From contig URJI01000007.1 in the NCBI GenBank assembly GCA_900548215.1, forward strand, positions 1-53,918: a stretch of 53,918 nucleotides of DNA. Direction: 5' to 3'. Made by a program: the position numbers and the translations under genes. This document shows, piece after piece, positions 31,511-40,071 of this stretch. Every line of letters begins with the position of its first letter. Positions within the stretch are counted from its first letter, which is position 1. A model generated the notes under the pieces. It did no database searches, was not told the DNA's origin, and worked only from the letters and a program-made list of their open reading frames with translations. The stretch comes from an uncultured Coprococcus sp. GTDB taxonomy: Bacteria > Bacillota > Clostridia > Lachnospirales > Lachnospiraceae.

Positions 31511-32968
31511 CTACTCCTGTTCTGCTAATTCACCCATATAATAAAATCCCTTACATTCAACAAGCTTTACATTCATTATCTTGCCAACCATCTCCGCACG
31601 CCCAGGAAAATGGACAAGTATGTTGTTGGAAAGTCTGCCGGTCAGAAGACCGTCACCCTTCTCGTCAAATCCCTCAACCAGAACCGGCTGTGTCTGTCCC
31701 TTAATTGCAAGGGTTTTCACATCGCTTATCTCCTGGACACGCTTTAAAAGCCTGTTGTATCTGTTCTGTATCTCTTCCTTTGTGGAATTATTCTCCATAC
31801 CAGCTGCCGGCGTACCGGTTCTCTTTGAATATATAAATGTAAATGCCGTATCATACTGCACCTTCTCAACTACATCCATGGTCTCGAGGAAGTCTTCCTC
31901 TGTCTCACCAGGAAATCCCACAATGATATCTGTTGTGAGTGAGATATCTGGAACCTTAGCCTTTATGCGATCAACAAGAGCAAGATAAGTCTCCTTTGTG
32001 TACCTTCTGTTCATTGCGTTCAATATCTTCGTTGACCCAGACTGTACCGGCAGATGGAGATGTCTGCAGATTTTTGGATTCTCAGCGATCACATCTATAA
32101 GCTCATCCGACAGATCCTTGGGATGTGATGTCATGAATCTGACTCTCTGTATCTTATCTATGGCGCACACTCTCCTGAGTAATTCTGCAAATGTGATCGG
32201 ATGCTCAAGGTTCTTGCCATAGGAGTTGACATTCTGACCTAGCAGCATGATCTCCACGACACCGTCATCAGCAAGTCTTCTGCACTCATCTATGATATCC
32301 TCCGGATTTCTGCTGCGTTCCCTACCTCTTACGTATGGCACTATACAGTAGGTACAGAAGTTGTTGCATCCAAACATGATGTTTACACCTGATTTGAACG
32401 GAAACGCCCTCACAGCAGGAAGATCCTCCACAACCTCCTTTGCATCCTTCCAGATATCTATGACCATACTTCCGGATTCTATCCTGTTTACAAATATCTC
32501 AGCAAGTTTATATACATTATGAGTGCCGAAAACCATATCCACAAACCTGTAACTCTTGCTTATGGTTGTCACAACATGCTGCTCCTGCATCATGCATCCG
32601 CAGAGTGCTATCATCATATCTGGATTCTTTTCCTTCAGGTGCTTCATGAGACCCAGATGGCCATAGACCTTTCTGTTGGCATTCTCCCTGACGGTACATG
32701 TGTTGTATACTATGAAGTCCGCATGCTCAGACTCAGTCCTCACATACCCCATCTTCTCAAGTATACCTGCCAGCTTCTCAGAATCTCTCTCATTCATCTG
32801 ACAGCCAAATGTCTGGATGGAGCACGTGATATCTCTGCCAAGTTCTTTCTTCTTAGCATTTACATACTCCCGTCCCTTTTTGATGAAATAATACTGTCTC
32901 ATTGGCTCTGCAGCTGGTGCTGGAGCACTGAGATCGATATTTTCAATATTTGTCTCTATCTCGTTCAT
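31511..32968 (-). CDS. miaB: tRNA-2-methylthio-N6-dimethylallyladenosine synthase MiaB
   Basis: Radical SAM methylthiotransferase that completes ms2i6A at position 37. The 485-aa protein has an N-terminal UPF0004 domain with TFGCQMNERDSE, the radical SAM site GCNNFCTYCIVPYVRGRERSR with three Cys, and a C-terminal TRAM domain. The clustering with miaA two genes away gives both steps of the same modification on one strand. Confidence 0.95.
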   Translation of the reverse strand: MNEIETNIENIDLSAPAPAAEPMRQYYFIKKGREYVNAKKKELGRDITCSIQTFGCQMNERDSEKLAGILEKMGYVRTESEHADFIVYNTCTVRENANRKVYGHLGLMKHLKEKNPDMMIALCGCMMQEQHVVTTISKSYRFVDMVFGTHNVYKLAEIFVNRIESGSMVIDIWKDAKEVVEDLPAVRAFPFKSGVNIMFGCNNFCTYCIVPYVRGRERSRNPEDIIDECRRLADDGVVEIMLLGQNVNSYGKNLEHPITFAELLRRVCAIDKIQRVRFMTSHPKDLSDELIDVIAENPKICRHLHLPVQSGSTKILNAMNRRYTKETYLALVDRIKAKVPDISLTTDIIVGFPGETEEDFLETMDVVEKVQYDTAFTFIYSKRTGTPAAGMENNSTKEEIQNRYNRLLKRVQEISDVKTLAIKGQTQPVLVEGFDEKGDGLLTGRLSNNILVHFPGRAEMVGKIMNVKLVECKGFYYMGELAEQE

Positions 32969-32986
32969 ACGTTCTTATCCTTAATC

Positions 32987-33994
32987 TCAATTTTCTATTC
33001 CAAGTCCTGTAAGGATCCTATTTATGCCGTCCATACTGCTCTTTGCAGCCAAAGAAGATCTGTCCATCCGCATCTGAGTCTCTATATCAGCAATGTCTAT
33101 AGCCTTGTAATGATCCAGATTTGCAATATAAGCCGGATCTCTTAAAAGCTCTGCCTTGAGAGTCCTCACAGCGTCTTTATAGCCAAGCATATACCTGAAT
33201 TTAGTGGAATCAGCCGAAAAGTCAAGTGTGCCAGAAACCAGATCTCCAATATCCACACTTGGATATATCTCAATGGCTTTCAGCCCTTCAAATTCACCAA
33301 GCTTCTTCCTGGAGTCCGGGTTCAAGCCGCATATTATAATATTGCGATATCCCGCATCATAAAGCGGCTTCACAGGAACATTATCCGTCACGCCGCCGTC
33401 ATAATATTTTTTACCTTTAAACTCCACAGGCTCATACAATATAGGGAGAGCTGACGAAGCCAGGACAACCTTCTCTATATCAGATTTTGAAAGATCAGTA
33501 AGCTCCACATATAAAGGCTTGCGGCTTCCATCCGGACAGCATTCAGATATGACAGACCATATCCTCCTGTCACCGTGTGCTACTATATCGTAATCGACAT
33601 AGGAATCCATGAGCCTGATCATCTCTCTTCTCGTCATAAACCCAGGCTTTCCGTCAAGCACAAGGTCCGGATCGACATCAAACACAGTCTCAAATTCAAT
33701 CTCATCCCAGGCTTTTCTGCTTTTCTCTGGGTCCGCACCAGCAAAAAGTACCGAGTTGATGGAACCTATAGACGCACCTGAAATGGCAGTCACTCTGTCC
33801 CAGATTCCATGTTCACTAAGTGCCTCATACACTCCAAGCTGATATGCACCCTTGCCTCCGCCTCCGCCAAGGCACAGTGCAAATTCTGTCTCTGAATCAC
33901 TTCCTATGTCATCATCCTGTGATGACGCCGCTGATTTATTCTGTATAAGCTTCTCCATATCTGCGATCTTTGCCGCTATCTCTTCTCTGTTCAT
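32987..33994 (-). CDS. Patatin-like phospholipase
   Basis: Predicted lipid acyl hydrolase of the RssA/patatin group with a Ser-Asp dyad. The start is MNREEIAAK at 33994 after GGAGG; six codons upstream also stay open. The 335-aa protein has the oxyanion loop CLGGGGGKGAYQLG, the nucleophile motif GASIGS, and YYDGGVTDNVP with the catalytic Asp. A short coiled N-terminal extension (about residues 1-40) precedes the domain. Substrate is not predictable. Confidence 0.85.
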   Translation of the reverse strand: MNREEIAAKIADMEKLIQNKSAASSQDDDIGSDSETEFALCLGGGGGKGAYQLGVYEALSEHGIWDRVTAISGASIGSINSVLFAGADPEKSRKAWDEIEFETVFDVDPDLVLDGKPGFMTRREMIRLMDSYVDYDIVAHGDRRIWSVISECCPDGSRKPLYVELTDLSKSDIEKVVLASSALPILYEPVEFKGKKYYDGGVTDNVPVKPLYDAGYRNIIICGLNPDSRKKLGEFEGLKAIEIYPSVDIGDLVSGTLDFSADSTKFRYMLGYKDAVRTLKAELLRDPAYIANLDHYKAIDIADIETQMRMDRSSLAAKSSMDGINRILTGLGIEN

Positions 33995-34024
33995 AGTACG
34001 ACCTCCAGGCAATCAATACACATT

Positions 34025-34579
34025 TTATGATATTATATGTTCCTCAGTCACTATAAGATCAGGTTTTTTATCGTTTTTCTCGCTGTCAATATGTCCTACG
34101 ATCTGAAATTCATACGCAAGTGCTATCTTAGTAAGTCCGCTATGCGCCTCAAGATATCGGTCATAGTATCCGCCACCGAATCCGATCCGGTTTCGCTCAT
34201 GATCAAAAGCTACCCCGGGCATAATTATGACAGCATCATCCGGATCAGATATCTCATCTGATATAGGTTCCATGATGCCGAATCTGCCCTTTGAAACGTC
34301 CTCAAAACTGTCTATACGGATAAAATGCATAACCTCACCGTAAACCTTTGGAACATATACAAGCATTCCATCATTCCATGCCTTCTCTATAATGGGTCTT
34401 GTGTCAACTTCATTCCCCTTGGATATATACGCACATATATGTCTCTTTTTTTTGTATGTATCCAGAGAAAACAATCTCTGACATATGCTCTCCGATATTC
34501 TTTGGCAATCCTCCTGTGACATATCATTTCTAAGTTTCTTTATCTGTTTTCTTATCTCTGCTTTGTCTGTGGCATCCAC
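34025..34579 (-). CDS. 5-formyltetrahydrofolate cyclo-ligase
   Basis: ATP-dependent conversion of 5-formyl-THF to 5,10-methenyl-THF in folate recycling. The 184-aa protein has the family pattern GVAFDHERNRIGFGGGYYDRYL (about 128-149), here given as two parts: GVAFDHERNRIG and GFGGGYYDRYL. Length is normal. It lies between the DUF896 gene and the patatin gene in the same direction. Confidence 0.9.
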   Translation of the reverse strand: MDATDKAEIRKQIKKLRNDMSQEDCQRISESICQRLFSLDTYKKKRHICAYISKGNEVDTRPIIEKAWNDGMLVYVPKVYGEVMHFIRIDSFEDVSKGRFGIMEPISDEISDPDDAVIIMPGVAFDHERNRIGFGGGYYDRYLEAHSGLTKIALAYEFQIVGHIDSEKNDKKPDLIVTEEHIIS

Positions 34580-34598
34580 GGCAAACCTCCACTTTATG

Positions 34599-34832
34599 TC
34601 AGGCTCTTCTGGTCGGATCCTTATCTGCGAGTCTTGTTATAGAGCCATCCTTTTCTTTTATGTCAATATTGTTCAAAGTACTTCTCAGGTTATTTTTAAC
34701 AGCAAATATATACTCCTGACGAAGTCTTTGCTGTTCAGCCTTTTCAGCATCAGACAGGCCTTCTGCCTTTGATTTGTGATAAAGTTCATTTATACGTGCA
34801 ATCTTTGCAGCATCAATTATAGATTCATTCAT
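34599..34832 (-). CDS. DUF896 (YnzC-like) protein
   Basis: A 77-aa protein with the DUF896 pattern IARINELYHKSKAEGLSDAEK then EQQRLRQEYI and a conserved central DIKEKDG. Small helical members of this family, such as B. subtilis YnzC, are linked to the SOS region in that species, but function is unclear. Its start lies two bases after the proB stop, so it is co-transcribed with proB. Confidence 0.85.
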   Translation of the reverse strand: MNESIIDAAKIARINELYHKSKAEGLSDAEKAEQQRLRQEYIFAVKNNLRSTLNNIDIKEKDGSITRLADKDPTRRA

Positions 34833-34833
34833 A

Positions 34834-35694
34834 TTAAATCAGGTACTCCTTATTGAGAATAAAATTCACGACATCAAAATCATGATCTTTGTATGATGTA
34901 AAGAGTGTTCCTATCTCATCTCCATTCATCACACGTACTATATTGTCCATATCCGAACCTGACACGATCACCATGTCAGAATTGGAGTTGGTTGCAATCC
35001 TTGCAGCGGCAATCTTGGTGGTCATACCACCTGTGCCATATTTTGATCCTGCTCCTTTTCCCATGCCCATGATATGGTCATCTATACAATCAACAACCGG
35101 TATAAGTTTTGCATCAGGATTGTTATGCGGATCATCCGTATATAATCCGTCAATATCAGTCAGAAGTATCAGCAGGTCTGCATGGATCATTGATGCAACT
35201 ATAGCAGACAGAGTGTCATTATCTCCAAAAGCAATGCTGTCATCCAGCTCGTCAATGGCCACCGTATCATTCTCGTTGACAATCGGAACAACCCCAAGCT
35301 GAAGCAATTCATTGAACGTATTTATTGCATTTTTTCTTCTTTCATCTGATGATATAACGTCAAATGTAAGTAGAACCTGCGCTGCAGTCTTATGATATTC
35401 CTGAAACAGTTTCTGATATATCATCATGAGCTGTCCCTGTCCGACAGCCGCACATGCCTGTCTAAGTGATGTAGTCTTTGGTCTTCTGCCAAGTCCGAGA
35501 GACTCCACTCCAACTCCTATAGCTCCAGATGACACAAGCACGACATCCTTATCCTGATTTCTGAGATCACATATGATCCTCACAAGCTTTTCAAGCTTTG
35601 TGTAATCAAGCCCGCCCGTCTCCTCATGTATAAGTGATGACGAACCGATCTTTATAACAATCTTTTTCTTATCTTTTAAATACGCTCTGTTCAT
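34834..35694 (-). CDS. proB: Glutamate 5-kinase without PUA domain
   Basis: First step of proline synthesis from glutamate. The 286-aa protein has VIKIGSSSL at the N-terminus, LVSSGAIGVG, IPIVNENDTVAID-type sequence (IVNENDTVAIDEL), FGDNDTLSAIVA, and GTGGMTTKIAAARIA. It ends after the kinase domain: the C-terminal PUA domain of E. coli ProB (about 367 aa) is absent, as in other short Gram-positive forms. proA is not in the window. Confidence 0.93.
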   Translation of the reverse strand: MNRAYLKDKKKIVIKIGSSSLIHEETGGLDYTKLEKLVRIICDLRNQDKDVVLVSSGAIGVGVESLGLGRRPKTTSLRQACAAVGQGQLMMIYQKLFQEYHKTAAQVLLTFDVISSDERRKNAINTFNELLQLGVVPIVNENDTVAIDELDDSIAFGDNDTLSAIVASMIHADLLILLTDIDGLYTDDPHNNPDAKLIPVVDCIDDHIMGMGKGAGSKYGTGGMTTKIAAARIATNSNSDMVIVSGSDMDNIVRVMNGDEIGTLFTSYKDHDFDVVNFILNKEYLI

Positions 35695-35696
35695 AT

Positions 35697-37319
35697 CTAT
35701 TCTCCTATGTATCGTCTGCTGTATCTTGAAACTATGGCCTCAGCGACCTTTATTCCGTCAACCGCAGCCGAAGTTATTCCACCTGCATATCCTGCACCTT
35801 CGCCGCACGGATATATACATGTGCCCTCGCACCTTAAGTCTTCGCCTCTGACTATCTTGACCGGCGACGATGTCCGGGCCTCAATTCCAGAGAGGATAGC
35901 ATCATACTCTGCATATCCTGGCATTCTCTTCTCAAATGACACAACTCCTTCTATTATAGCATCGTTTATATACTCTGGCAAACAGCATTTGAGGTTTGCA
36001 AACCTGAATCCGCCCTTGATCTGGGGAATAACTCTGCCAAGTTTTTCGGTTTTTACATTCTTCATATAATCGCCAAAAAGCTGGATCGGAACAAATCCGT
36101 CCCCCGCCTTATATGCAGCACTTTCCCATTGTCTCTGAAACTCCATTCCAGCTAGAGGGTGATCCGACCCGAAATCCTCAGGCGTGACATTCACGACAAT
36201 GGCACTGTTTGAATTCATACCATCTCTTCCACTGTAACTCATTCCGTTCACACATATTCTGCCATCCTCAGACGAGGCATTTACCACGTAACCGCCGGGA
36301 CACATACAGAATGAATAGACTGCCCTGCCGTTTGAAGCCTGATGCGTCATCTTGTAATCCGCCGCAGGCAGAAATTTCTCGTATAACGGATCATAGCCGT
36401 ACTTCATCTCATCTATATCTTCACGTCTATGCTCTATTCTGAGTCCCATGGCAAAAGGCTTTTGCTGCATAGGAAGACCGCTTTCGTATAAGCTCTCTAT
36501 GGTATCCCTGGAGCTGTGTCCCAGCGCAAGTATAAGAGCATCCGTGCACACATTCTCTATATCTCCACTCTCAAGATTCTTTATGTAGATATCAACCGAG
36601 TCTCCATCACCAGAAGGCGTATATCCGGTAAATAACGAATCGAATTTCACTTCTCCCCCAAGTCTTATGATATCCTCACGCATATTCTTAACAATATCCG
36701 AAAGCACATCTGTTCCAACATGTGGTTTGTTTATATACATGATCGACGGATCAGCGCCATAGTGGACAAATGTCTTCAAAACCTCAGTGCGGCGGCCTGA
36801 TCCATCCTTTATTACAGTGTTGAGCTTTCCATCGGAAAATGTCCCTGCACCGCCTTCCCCAAACTGTACATTGCAATTTGGCAAGAGCGTGGCCCGTCCT
36901 TCCCAATACGCTTCTATAGCATCTTTTCTTCTGTCAACATCCATCCCACGTTCAAATACAAGTGGTCTGTATCCGGCTCTTGCGAGATAAAGCGCAGCAA
37001 AAAGGCCAGCAGGCCCCGTTCCTATCACCACCGGTCTGTGCCTCATCGGAGCATCTCCCGGATCAGGGAATACATATCTCACAGGTTTTGTTGACATAAT
37101 ATTATTATCGTGAAGTCTCTTGACTATCTCATCCTCATCCGGCAAGTCAACATCTATAGACGCAATATATTTAACCTGATTTCTCTTTCTGTCATCCAGC
37201 GACAGTTTGAAAAAACGATAGGATGGCACATTTTTTATTTTCAAAGCTTTTTTTACCGCCTGATCGACGTCTCTGTCCGTGAATGAAACAGGCAGCTTTA
37301 TGTTATTTATTCTTATCAT
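35697..37319 (-). CDS. FAD-dependent oxidoreductase (YtfP-like/uncharacterised)
   Basis: A 540-aa flavoprotein of the NAD(P)/FAD-dependent dehydrogenase type common in Firmicutes. It has an N-terminal 90-residue ferredoxin-like part, then the dinucleotide motif VIGTGPAGLFAALYLARAG (about 98-116), GEGGAGTFSDGKLNT, and a C-terminal PCGEGAGYAGGITSAAVDG. The substrate is not known. It overlaps the upstream flavoprotein gene by 17 nt and abuts proB by 2 nt. Confidence 0.8.
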   Translation of the reverse strand: MIRINNIKLPVSFTDRDVDQAVKKALKIKNVPSYRFFKLSLDDRKRNQVKYIASIDVDLPDEDEIVKRLHDNNIMSTKPVRYVFPDPGDAPMRHRPVVIGTGPAGLFAALYLARAGYRPLVFERGMDVDRRKDAIEAYWEGRATLLPNCNVQFGEGGAGTFSDGKLNTVIKDGSGRRTEVLKTFVHYGADPSIMYINKPHVGTDVLSDIVKNMREDIIRLGGEVKFDSLFTGYTPSGDGDSVDIYIKNLESGDIENVCTDALILALGHSSRDTIESLYESGLPMQQKPFAMGLRIEHRREDIDEMKYGYDPLYEKFLPAADYKMTHQASNGRAVYSFCMCPGGYVVNASSEDGRICVNGMSYSGRDGMNSNSAIVVNVTPEDFGSDHPLAGMEFQRQWESAAYKAGDGFVPIQLFGDYMKNVKTEKLGRVIPQIKGGFRFANLKCCLPEYINDAIIEGVVSFEKRMPGYAEYDAILSGIEARTSSPVKIVRGEDLRCEGTCIYPCGEGAGYAGGITSAAVDGIKVAEAIVSRYSRRYIGE

Positions 37320-38547
37320 TTTTCATTCTCTTTCCGGCGGCTGTCCCTGCTCTCATACCGCTTATAACCGCCCACATAATGTTGTAACCGCCGCATTTTC
37401 CGGTTACATCTGCATACTCTCCAGCCACATATAGTCCCTTATGACCTCCAAGCTCAAGTGTATCAGCCCTTAGCTGTCTTGTATCAACTCCGCCGCTCGC
37501 CGCCTGGCTGTCTTCATAACTGCCATGTCCATCCACCGCAAATTCCATGTGTTTGAGCATATTCGCTATGCGGGATATGTCATCATCTGAAATCTCTGCT
37601 GACGATGCACAGTTTATTCCAAGTCTTTCGAGTATCTCACATGCAATCTTCTCATTGACCAGACCGTTCAGCATGGCAATGGGACGTCTTGCTCCATTTT
37701 TCCTGGCAAATGTTTTCATATATCCGGCCAGGTCTTCCTCTTTCATGTCGGGGACAAGTTCAACCTCTATATACGGCTTTTTCCCATCATTTAGCAGATC
37801 TATGCACTGTATGCTCAGGTTGAATACTGCTATTCCAGAAATCCAGCCTGATGCAAACTGAACCTCACCTGATTCACCGCCGTACAGATTGCCATCACAC
37901 ATAAGCGAGACATTTGCCTTTGCGCGCACACCTGCAAGAGCGTCCGGTACATCCCTGCTCTTAAGCCTGCAGAGAGCTGGGTGTGGACTTACGATTGAAA
38001 CCCCAAGCGGTTTCAGAATATCATACACCTTTTCACTGCCTCCGAGCTTTGGCGCCGCAGCGCCTCCCGGGGAGACTATGACATTTGCCGCATAATAATC
38101 ATTCAATTCTGTATGAACTATGTATCTCCCATCATCCTCCGTCACCGCTTTGACCTCCTCGGAGGTATGAACATCGATTTTCTGCATCTTCAGCCTGTCT
38201 GTAAGCGCCCACACGATCGTCGATGCCTGAAGTGAAGCCGGATATAAGTATCCGTCATCTTCATATGTGGCAACGCCCAGATCAAGAAAGAACTCCGTAA
38301 CCTCCCTGAATGCCTCGGTGCTCACAAGCTGGTATGGAAAAAATTCATTGTCACTGTGATAGCATGAAAGATCAAGCTTTGTGTTCGCCAGATTGCACTT
38401 TCCGTTGCCGGTGGCATATAGTTTTTTCCCGGGTTTCTTATTCCTGTCTATCACCAGTATTTTCGCATCTTTACATGACTCCTTCGCCTTTATGGCTGCG
38501 GTCATTCCCGCCGGGCCTGCACCGATCACAATTATATCATAAATCAT
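37303..38547 (-). CDS. HI0933/YhiN-family flavoprotein (BaiN-like)
   Basis: A 414-aa protein with the FAD-binding IIVIGAGPAGMTAAIKA at the N-terminus, a KLYATGNGKCNLAN motif typical of the HI0933 family, and a C-terminal GLYVAGEYADVTGKCGGYN with the flavin-binding end. Members are called aminoacetone-oxidase-like or BaiN, but the substrate is not established. It stands 19 nt behind a perfect palindrome (38566-38580) that may be an operator. Confidence 0.8.
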   Translation of the reverse strand: MIYDIIVIGAGPAGMTAAIKAKESCKDAKILVIDRNKKPGKKLYATGNGKCNLANTKLDLSCYHSDNEFFPYQLVSTEAFREVTEFFLDLGVATYEDDGYLYPASLQASTIVWALTDRLKMQKIDVHTSEEVKAVTEDDGRYIVHTELNDYYAANVIVSPGGAAAPKLGGSEKVYDILKPLGVSIVSPHPALCRLKSRDVPDALAGVRAKANVSLMCDGNLYGGESGEVQFASGWISGIAVFNLSIQCIDLLNDGKKPYIEVELVPDMKEEDLAGYMKTFARKNGARRPIAMLNGLVNEKIACEILERLGINCASSAEISDDDISRIANMLKHMEFAVDGHGSYEDSQAASGGVDTRQLRADTLELGGHKGLYVAGEYADVTGKCGGYNIMWAVISGMRAGTAAGKRMKNDKNK

Positions 38548-38565
38548 ATATATTCCTTTCCTGCC

Positions 38566-38580
38566 TTAACACAGTGTTAA
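38566..38580. promoter_or_regulatory. Operator-like palindrome before the flavoprotein gene
   Basis: TTAACAC-A-GTGTTAA is a perfect 7-bp dyad about 19 nt upstream of the flavoprotein start, near a possible -10 box (38587-38592 on the minus strand). No regulator is recognised. Confidence 0.4.
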
Positions 38581-38656
38581 AAACTACTTATACAAAACAT
38601 TCCAATCTGAAAACTGCACCCTTTATATCATCGCTATTCATAAATCCTTATCTGAA

Positions 38657-39061
38657 TCATAGTTTCAAAAGGAATTCATCAACATCACCAAGAGTTTCAA
38701 AATATACACGTCCCGACATCAATTTCCTCATCTCTATCCTTACATTCTCAGTCACAATATCAGTGATTCTGACAAGACTTCCATAACAGTTAAATATGGC
38801 AACATACCCTTCAAAACTGCTCACATAGAAAAATCTGTGCTCAAAATCACTATCGGCATCCATCACTATCCCCCCGCACAGATCCGAACTGACAAGACCG
38901 GCAGACAGGCTAAAATCTCCGCCCGAACCTTCTGAATACTCTCTGTATATGCATATCTTGTCATTTCCCGCATCCACATATGAACGTATATTCTCTCTAG
39001 ATATAAAAGATAACACAGATGCACCTATAATGAGAACAAAAAAATACATAATTCTTGACAA
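38657..39061 (-). CDS. Small membrane-anchored protein with BofC-C-like end
   Basis: The 134-aa protein starts with TTG at 39061 (MSRIMYFFVLIIGASVLSFI), giving one membrane helix, then an extracytoplasmic Gly/Ser- and acidic-rich stretch, and a C-terminal part (SSFEGYVAIFNCYGSLVRI, then RKLMSGRVYFETLGDVDEFLL) that resembles the BofC C-terminal domain pattern. In Bacilli BofC is a sporulation-checkpoint protein of the intermembrane space. The match is by eye and partial. The ribosome site lies inside a hairpin (39069-39098). Confidence 0.5.
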   Translation of the reverse strand: MSRIMYFFVLIIGASVLSFISRENIRSYVDAGNDKICIYREYSEGSGGDFSLSAGLVSSDLCGGIVMDADSDFEHRFFYVSSFEGYVAIFNCYGSLVRITDIVTENVRIEMRKLMSGRVYFETLGDVDEFLLKL

Positions 39062-39068
39062 ATAATAT

Positions 39069-39098
39069 CACCTCTGTGTCTATTCTTCCACAGAGGTG
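39069..39098 (-). promoter_or_regulatory. Hairpin holding the ribosome site of the BofC-C-like gene
   Basis: CACCTCTGTG (39069-39078) and CACAGAGGTG (39089-39098) form a perfect 10-bp stem. On the minus strand the arm contains AGAGGTG, 7 nt before the TTG start, so the ribosome site would be masked when folded. Confidence 0.55.
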
Positions 39099-39148
39099 TT
39101 TCCGTATTCATAGATTTATATTAACATACATAATCACGTTTTGTTCAT

Positions 39149-39266
39149 CTTACATTCATATGCACCTGGCACATTGAATCTCTATAAAAATACCGATCTC
39201 CAATCGTTAGATTCTTATGTCTAATTTTTGGAGGTCGGTATTTTTGAGATGTCTATCAAATGTAAG
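39149..39266. repeat. 118-bp nested palindromic element
   Basis: Outer arms CTTACATT (39149-39156) and AATGTAAG (39259-39266) enclose a long inner stem: AAAAATACCGA and CTCCAA (39186-39203) with TTGGAG and TCGGTATTTTT (39228-39245). The layout is like a small MITE or an element around a terminator, next to a decayed nuclease gene. No target-site duplication is clear. Confidence 0.4.
39186..39245. terminator. Strong bidirectional stem-loop
   Basis: The stem AAAAATACCGA(T)CTCCAA with TTGGAG(G)TCGGTATTTTT has A and T runs on both sides, which suits termination in both directions; an inner TTAGA/TCTAA pair extends it. It ends transcription of the decayed nuclease gene. Confidence 0.6.
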
Positions 39267-39297
39267 TTGAATTGGTACTATTTATATTATAACATTC

Positions 39298-39758
39298 TTA
39301 TGCTTTTACGGCAGAACACTTCGAATTTATAATATCGCAAACTGTATCTTTGGGCATTCCCATTTTCTTGCTGATCTCATCAGCTGTAAGTCCCATATCC
39401 AGGTATGCTTCTATCTTGCCTTCTATCTTTCCTGCTTGTTTTCCTTCAATCATGCCCTTTTTTCTACCTTCTTCCAAGCCCTGGCGCATCGCCTCATTCT
39501 TTATACCCTGACCTGCATTACACATGGCATCCACGCTCCTTTCGATATCGTTCGAGTAAGGTATACTAAATTCATTCACAATTATATCTTTTCTCTCTTC
39601 TATGCTCATATTCGATGAAAAGAATGTCTCAAGTAGACGCAGCAACCGCTTATCATCGGTGCCACAAAATCACTGATATCCTGACCTCTCTCATCGACAG
39701 CCGTCTTATGTATCTCTGGTTCACCCTCTATACAACGGACAATACTGTCTATATCCAT
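39298..39758 (-). pseudogene. Decayed Rpn-family (PD-(D/E)XK) nuclease/transposase-like gene
   Basis: Two leftward pieces in different frames belong together. The C-terminal piece (39298-39645) has LLRLLETFFSSNMSIEERKDII, a Gly/Lys-rich repeat of EG-K units, and LGLTADEISKKMG-like sequence (DMGLTADEISKKMG), typical of Rpn recombination-promoting nucleases. The N-terminal piece (39606-39758, Met 39758) ends at ISDFVAP and then runs out of frame. Reading the other frame at the join gives DDKRLLRLLE in continuation. Most of the nuclease domain is missing, so deletion plus frameshift made a remnant. Confidence 0.65.
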
Positions 39759-39860
39759 AGTGTAGAACTCTTTTACAGTGTAACTTAAAATATATGTAAG
39801 CACAATCTTTTAAAATTCACAACTTGCATATTATTGATAAAGTTCCATATTTCGTAAAAC

Positions 39861-39896
39861 AATCTGATAAACAATCTAATAAATAATCTAATAAAT
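39861..39896. repeat. Three 12-bp tandem repeats
   Basis: AATCTGATAAAC, AATCTAATAAAT and AATCTAATAAAT lie in tandem in the AT-rich spacer (39,804-40,071) between the decayed nuclease and yerB. No gene is supported there. Confidence 0.7.
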
Positions 39897-40023
39897 AATA
39901 CCTAATCGCCATCTTCATGCTCTCTATAAAAGTGCGCAATTTTATCACTTTATGTACAAAAAAACAAAAAGAGCACAATCCCATTAACTGTAAAAAATAG
40001 AATTGAATTCCGTTTATACACGC

Positions 40024-40058
40024 AAAAAGACACACCCTTTCAGGTGTGCCCTCTTTTT
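40024..40058. terminator. Terminator after yerB
   Basis: CACACC (40031-40036) pairs with GGTGTG (40043-40048) and outer AAAAAGA with a TCTTTTT run, giving A/T tracts on both sides. It ends the yqfC-yerB operon. Confidence 0.8.
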
Positions 40059-40071
40059 CAGTGTCTTTATA

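Noticed and set aside
32519..33145. Rightward ORF of 208 aa
   Set aside because: Antisense of miaB and the patatin gene; shadow of coding bias.
39817..40035. Leftward ORF of 72 aa
   Set aside because: Overlaps the yerB terminator and a 12-bp repeat, with biased composition and no ribosome site.
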